64,000 nt of DNA from Rhodospirillaceae bacterium (GTDB lineage Bacteria; Pseudomonadota; Alphaproteobacteria; Bin65). A program made the translations under genes and the position numbers. Each line of letters opens with the position of its first letter. Positions within the stretch are counted from its first letter, which is position 1. The notes below the pieces were generated by a model. It ran no database searches. It saw nothing but the letters and a program-made list of their open reading frames with translations, and was not told the DNA's origin. This document shows positions 61,144 through 64,000 of this stretch, piece after piece. The stretch is from the NCBI GenBank assembly GCA_028819475.1, contig JAPPLJ010000023.1, forward strand, positions 1-64,000, given 5' to 3'.

Positions 61144-61503
61144 TTACTTCCCCGTGGTCCCAGAACCCCCGCTACCAAAATAGAAGCCTACCACTGTCCC
61201 GGCGATCCCCGTCAATGCTGCGACAACTTCCGTAAAGCGAGTACCAGTCGGTATCGCTGCTCCACCGAATACGAGAAAAATAACGAAGGAGCCCACGACA
61301 GTCAGCGCCAACATGGATCTCACAGAACCTTGGGGAAGAGCTAAACCCTTGAGAGCAACGTTGTCGGAGTTCTTTGCCTTCCATATGGCATAAATCGGAA
61401 GAGCAATAAGTACAAGTAGTAGCAATACTCCTTCAGCGATCAGCAAAGGCAAAATACTGCCCATTTCAATCGCGGTACTACTTGCTGTGTCTGTTTTTTC
61501 CAT
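61144..61503 (-). CDS. Small three-segment membrane protein
   Basis: 119 residues with hydrophobic segments at about 15-42, 62-82 and 92-112. The pattern LPQGSVRSMLALTVVGSFV then VAALTGIAGTVVGFYFGS recalls conserved hypothetical membrane proteins of unknown role. Convergent with the CBASS operon. Its place next to the defence genes may be coincidental. Confidence 0.65.
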   Translation of the reverse strand: MEKTDTASSTAIEMGSILPLLIAEGVLLLLVLIALPIYAIWKAKNSDNVALKGLALPQGSVRSMLALTVVGSFVIFLVFGGAAIPTGTRFTEVVAALTGIAGTVVGFYFGSGGSGTTGK

Positions 61504-62373
61504 TGCGATACATCCTTGCCGTACGGTAGCTTCGCTCTACCTGTTTGGGAAAACTAATAGACTTGGTAAACAAACGCCTTGTCAAGCAGTATCAGTTCAA
61601 AGTACACCCCAGATTGTACTCACCCATCATAGATTCGCCGAATACGCTTGACAGTGGCGTTCCTTCTAGTTTCGTCGTCTATTCCGTAGCTGGCCCAGTG
61701 ACCTCGTGTCGAACTGACGGCGCCACTGAATTTCTGTAGCCAAGGACAGTTGGGTTGCGCTGGGTTCGTCATCGTATCGTAACCGCGTGATTTCAAATTG
61801 AGGTCACTCTGCGGCGGCCTTCACCCGACTTCAATTCCACACCCCTCCACTATCTTCTTGCCTCATACGCAATCAACCGGGGAGGCGGGGCACGAACAAG
61901 CCCGCAACCGGCGGATCGGTAAGGTTTCTCGGCAACGAGGCTCGGCAACGGCAGGAGGGTTGGTCATCGTATAGATACCTGGTGGAATCAAAGTCTGAAG
62001 TATCCATTGCGTCTGCTGTCGAAATCAACAATGCGCCGAAGCTCACAGGCGTCCCGCAATGATCGACCAAGCCTGTGCGGGAACGCGCTTCCGTGCCCCT
62101 GCGCGTCCATGTTTCTGCCTGTTCTGTCATGGCGCGCCGGCCGCGGCCGGGTTGCCCGTCGCAATCCCAAGCCAGGCCTTGATTCTCCGGTCTGCCCGAA
62201 TGAACGAGCGGCGCCGGCGGTCTTCGCACCGAAAGCACATGGTTTCAACCTGCTGTCCCTCGCTGGCTTCGCATGTCCCGGGTCTCCGACCGAACCCGTT
62301 CATGCGGCATTTCGAGAGTTCACTGCATCCCTCAGCGGCTTGCCGGCCCTGAATATCGGCTTCGTGCTTCCGA
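61504..62373. other. Region without a clear gene before the second duplication
   Basis: The first half is low in GC and the second half GC-rich. Frames such as 61873-62238 (minus) have no recognisable domain. It ends where similarity to 12248 begins. It may hold the junction that brought the duplicate here. Confidence 0.35.
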
Positions 62374-62379
62374 TTCTCC

Positions 62380-63528
62380 TCACAGGCTGGCGTAGACCGC
62401 TTGTTCGTAGGCGGCGTAGGTCGCCATGAAGCGCGCTTCGACGAAGGGCAGCGACTGGGTCATGATGACCGCGGCGACGCCCCTGGCCGGGTCGAGCCAG
62501 TAATGGGTGTTGCACACGCCGGCCCAGCTCAGCGAGCCGGCGCTGCGCCGGCCGGGGATCGCCTCCTCGTTGCGCATGAAGGCGAAGCTGTGGGTCACCT
62601 TCGTGCCGGGGAACGGGTCGAAATCCGCCGTCACCGGCGGCGCGATCGTCACCATCTTCTCGAAGGCCAGCCCCTGCATGTGGTCCGCCGTCATCTCCGC
62701 GACCGCCTTCTTGGACAGGATGCGGTTGCCGTTCAGTTCGCCCCGGCGCAGCACCATGCGCAGGAAGCGCAGATAGTCCGGCGCGGTCGAATAGAGGTTG
62801 TGCCCCATGCCGTACATTTCCGGCTGCGACGGCGGCGCCAGCTCGAACGGGGCGAAGACGCCGTCCTCGCCGCGCGCCATCAGCTCGCACAGGTTGCCGG
62901 TCATGGCGTCGTCGAGCTCGAAGGCCGTGTTGGCCATGCCGAGCGGCTCGAAAATCTCCTCGCGGCAGAAGGCGTCGATGCGCCGGCCGTCCACCGCCTC
63001 GACGGCCTGGCCGAGCCAGTCGATGCCGACGCCGTAGCCCCAGCGCGTGCCCGGATCCGTCATCATCGGATAGAACAGCGACGCCTTGAGGCCGGACAGG
63101 ATGGTCGGATGGCCGGTCGCCTCCATGTAGCGGGCGACATCGCCGTTCCAGAACTCGTATTCCAGGCCGCTGGTGTGGGTCGCCAGGTGGCGCAGGGTGG
63201 CCCGGGTCTTCGGCGCGCGCATGACCGGCGTGTCGCCGTCGAAGCGGTCGAGCACCTGGACGTTCGCAAATTCCGGCAGGATGTCGTCGACCGGCGTGTC
63301 GAAGCGCATTTTCCCGCGGTCGATCAGGATCGTCGCGGCGACCGCGCCGATCGCCTTGGTCATCGAGAAGATGCGGAACACCGTGTCCTCGCCGGCCGCC
63401 CGGCCCGGCGCGGCCTCGCCGACGGCGCCGCTGTAGCGCACCCCGTCGGCGTCGCCGACCATGCCCACGGCGAACGGCACATCGTCCTGCGCCACCGCCC
63501 GTTCCAGAACCCCGTCCATGCCCGACAT
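62380..63528 (-). CDS. Serine hydrolase, second copy
   Basis: 382 residues, the paralogue of the 12254-13402 product with the same S55-M-T-K58 nucleophile motif. Eight residue differences all fall in the last 85 residues (for example FPGTK for FPGTR, AIPGRR for AIPDRR). Residues 1-297 look identical. The frame is intact. Confidence 0.82.
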   Translation of the reverse strand: MSGMDGVLERAVAQDDVPFAVGMVGDADGVRYSGAVGEAAPGRAAGEDTVFRIFSMTKAIGAVAATILIDRGKMRFDTPVDDILPEFANVQVLDRFDGDTPVMRAPKTRATLRHLATHTSGLEYEFWNGDVARYMEATGHPTILSGLKASLFYPMMTDPGTRWGYGVGIDWLGQAVEAVDGRRIDAFCREEIFEPLGMANTAFELDDAMTGNLCELMARGEDGVFAPFELAPPSQPEMYGMGHNLYSTAPDYLRFLRMVLRRGELNGNRILSKKAVAEMTADHMQGLAFEKMVTIAPPVTADFDPFPGTKVTHSFAFMRNEEAIPGRRSAGSLSWAGVCNTHYWLDPARGVAAVIMTQSLPFVEARFMATYAAYEQAVYASL

Positions 63529-63687
63529 GCCGTTTCCTCCGCTTTGCCCGATCCGCCCTTGCGGCGGCGTCCGCTTACGGTACGACGAAAGCGGCCTAAG
63601 GGCGAGAGGATAGGGGCGAGGGGGAAGGGGCGACGGAGAAGGGACGGCGGCAGCCAGAGGGGCCGGGGCCCAAGGGGGAATCGAGCC

Positions 63688-64000
63688 TTACGCCGTCACG
63701 ATCTCCGGCGCGTGCTCGACCGGGAAGTTGACCGAGCGGGCGATGAAGCACATCGCGCCCGCCTTTTCGTGCAGCCGTTCCGCCATTGCCGGATCGCTGT
63801 CGCCGGTTATCGTCACCCGCGGCCGGAGCGTGACGCCGGTAAACTCGCCGGCGCCGTCGGCATGGGTCCGCATCGTGCCCTCGGCGCGGTCCTCGTAGGC
63901 CGTGACGACGACCCTGGCGCTGGCGCACAGATGCAGGTACCAGAGCATGTGGCAGGCCGAGAGCGCGGCCACCAGCAGGTCCTCCGGATTGTGCCGGTCG
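63688..64000 (-). CDS. OsmC-like protein, second copy (partial at window end)
   Basis: The C-terminal 103 residues of the copy of 13548-14018 are present. The Cys in SACHMLWYLHL and GAMCFIARSV is conserved. It differs from copy 1 at several residues (THADG for TQADG, PAMAER for PAAAER). The N-terminus lies beyond 64000. Confidence 0.8.
   Translation of the reverse strand, partial: DRHNPEDLLVAALSACHMLWYLHLCASARVVVTAYEDRAEGTMRTHADGAGEFTGVTLRPRVTITGDSDPAMAERLHEKAGAMCFIARSVNFPVEHAPEIVTA

Larger units (their letters stand above)
62374..64000. repeat. Direct duplication, copy 2 (continues past the window)
   Basis: Second copy of 12248-13860, same orientation. The start of similarity is sharp (TCTCCTCACAGGCTGG in both). 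The 3' quarter of the hydrolase gene and the OsmC-like gene differ, while the 5' three quarters look identical. Confidence 0.9.

Noticed and set aside
61873-62238. 121-codon minus-strand frame before the second duplication
   Set aside because: No ribosome site, no recognised domain, unusual composition; probably chance.

Overview
The window reads as a GC-rich alphaproteobacterial chromosome (Rhodospirillales-like is a guess from gene style). The supports are TRAP and PotABCD-type transporters, many ATGA-type gene overlaps, TetR and LysR regulators, creatinine catabolism, and TbpB-like lipoproteins ending in GAFGAKR. There is no rRNA operon, no complete tRNA and no CRISPR array. Catabolic blocks alternate with mobile and defence DNA.

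Layout. (1) 0.3-3.85 kb: an IS1595-type element bounded by 25-bp imperfect inverted repeats. It carries a single-chain nuclease-methyltransferase-specificity protein as a passenger. A decayed second copy with a G14 tract, fused to a different and frameshifted IS1595 transposase, sits at 5.4-6.5 kb. (2) 4-12 kb: four lipoproteins, three with TbpB-like C-termini and one of those combined with a zinc-protease motif; a large palindrome between convergent genes; and a signal-peptide gene split by an in-frame TAA. (3) 12.25-14.0 kb: a serine hydrolase and an OsmC-like protein, duplicated in the same orientation at 62.4-64.0 kb. (4) 14.3-25.7 kb: a carboxylate catabolic island with a TRAP transporter, an AhpD-like protein, a MetE-like protein, TetR, two alpha/beta hydrolases (one with a Cys nucleophile), an NDP-forming acyl-CoA ligase and an ACMSD-like amidohydrolase. 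(5) 26.3-40 kb: an oxidoreductase, then mobile DNA. This part has a divergent pair of tyrosine recombinases, an agmatinase remnant, two related G-rich repeats with covarying hairpins around a ribbon-helix-helix operon, a third integrase with Toprim and primase-like genes, a candidate small RNA, a 3' tRNA fragment that looks like an attachment site, and an integrase remnant.

(6) 40.3-48.2 kb: a creatinine/creatine locus with an FCY1-like deaminase, a complete PotABCD-type ABC importer, LysR, creatininase and creatinase. Together these could import creatinine and convert it through creatine to sarcosine and urea; the sarcosine step is not in the window. (7) 48.4-52.0 kb: an IS110/IS1111-type element with a long 3' noncoding part, then a group II intron whose reverse transcriptase has YADA in place of YADD. 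(8) 52.4-60.8 kb: a defence island with a membrane pentapeptide-repeat protein, a protein with two HEPN-like motifs, and a type III CBASS operon: WYL repressor (CapW-like), CD-NTase, HORMA, TRIP13-like ATPase and nuclease-SAVED effector. A near-perfect palindrome lies in the divergent promoter. A small membrane protein and the second hydrolase/OsmC copy close the window.

All calls come from reading the sequence. No database search was run, so family names are recognition from motifs and remembered relatives.
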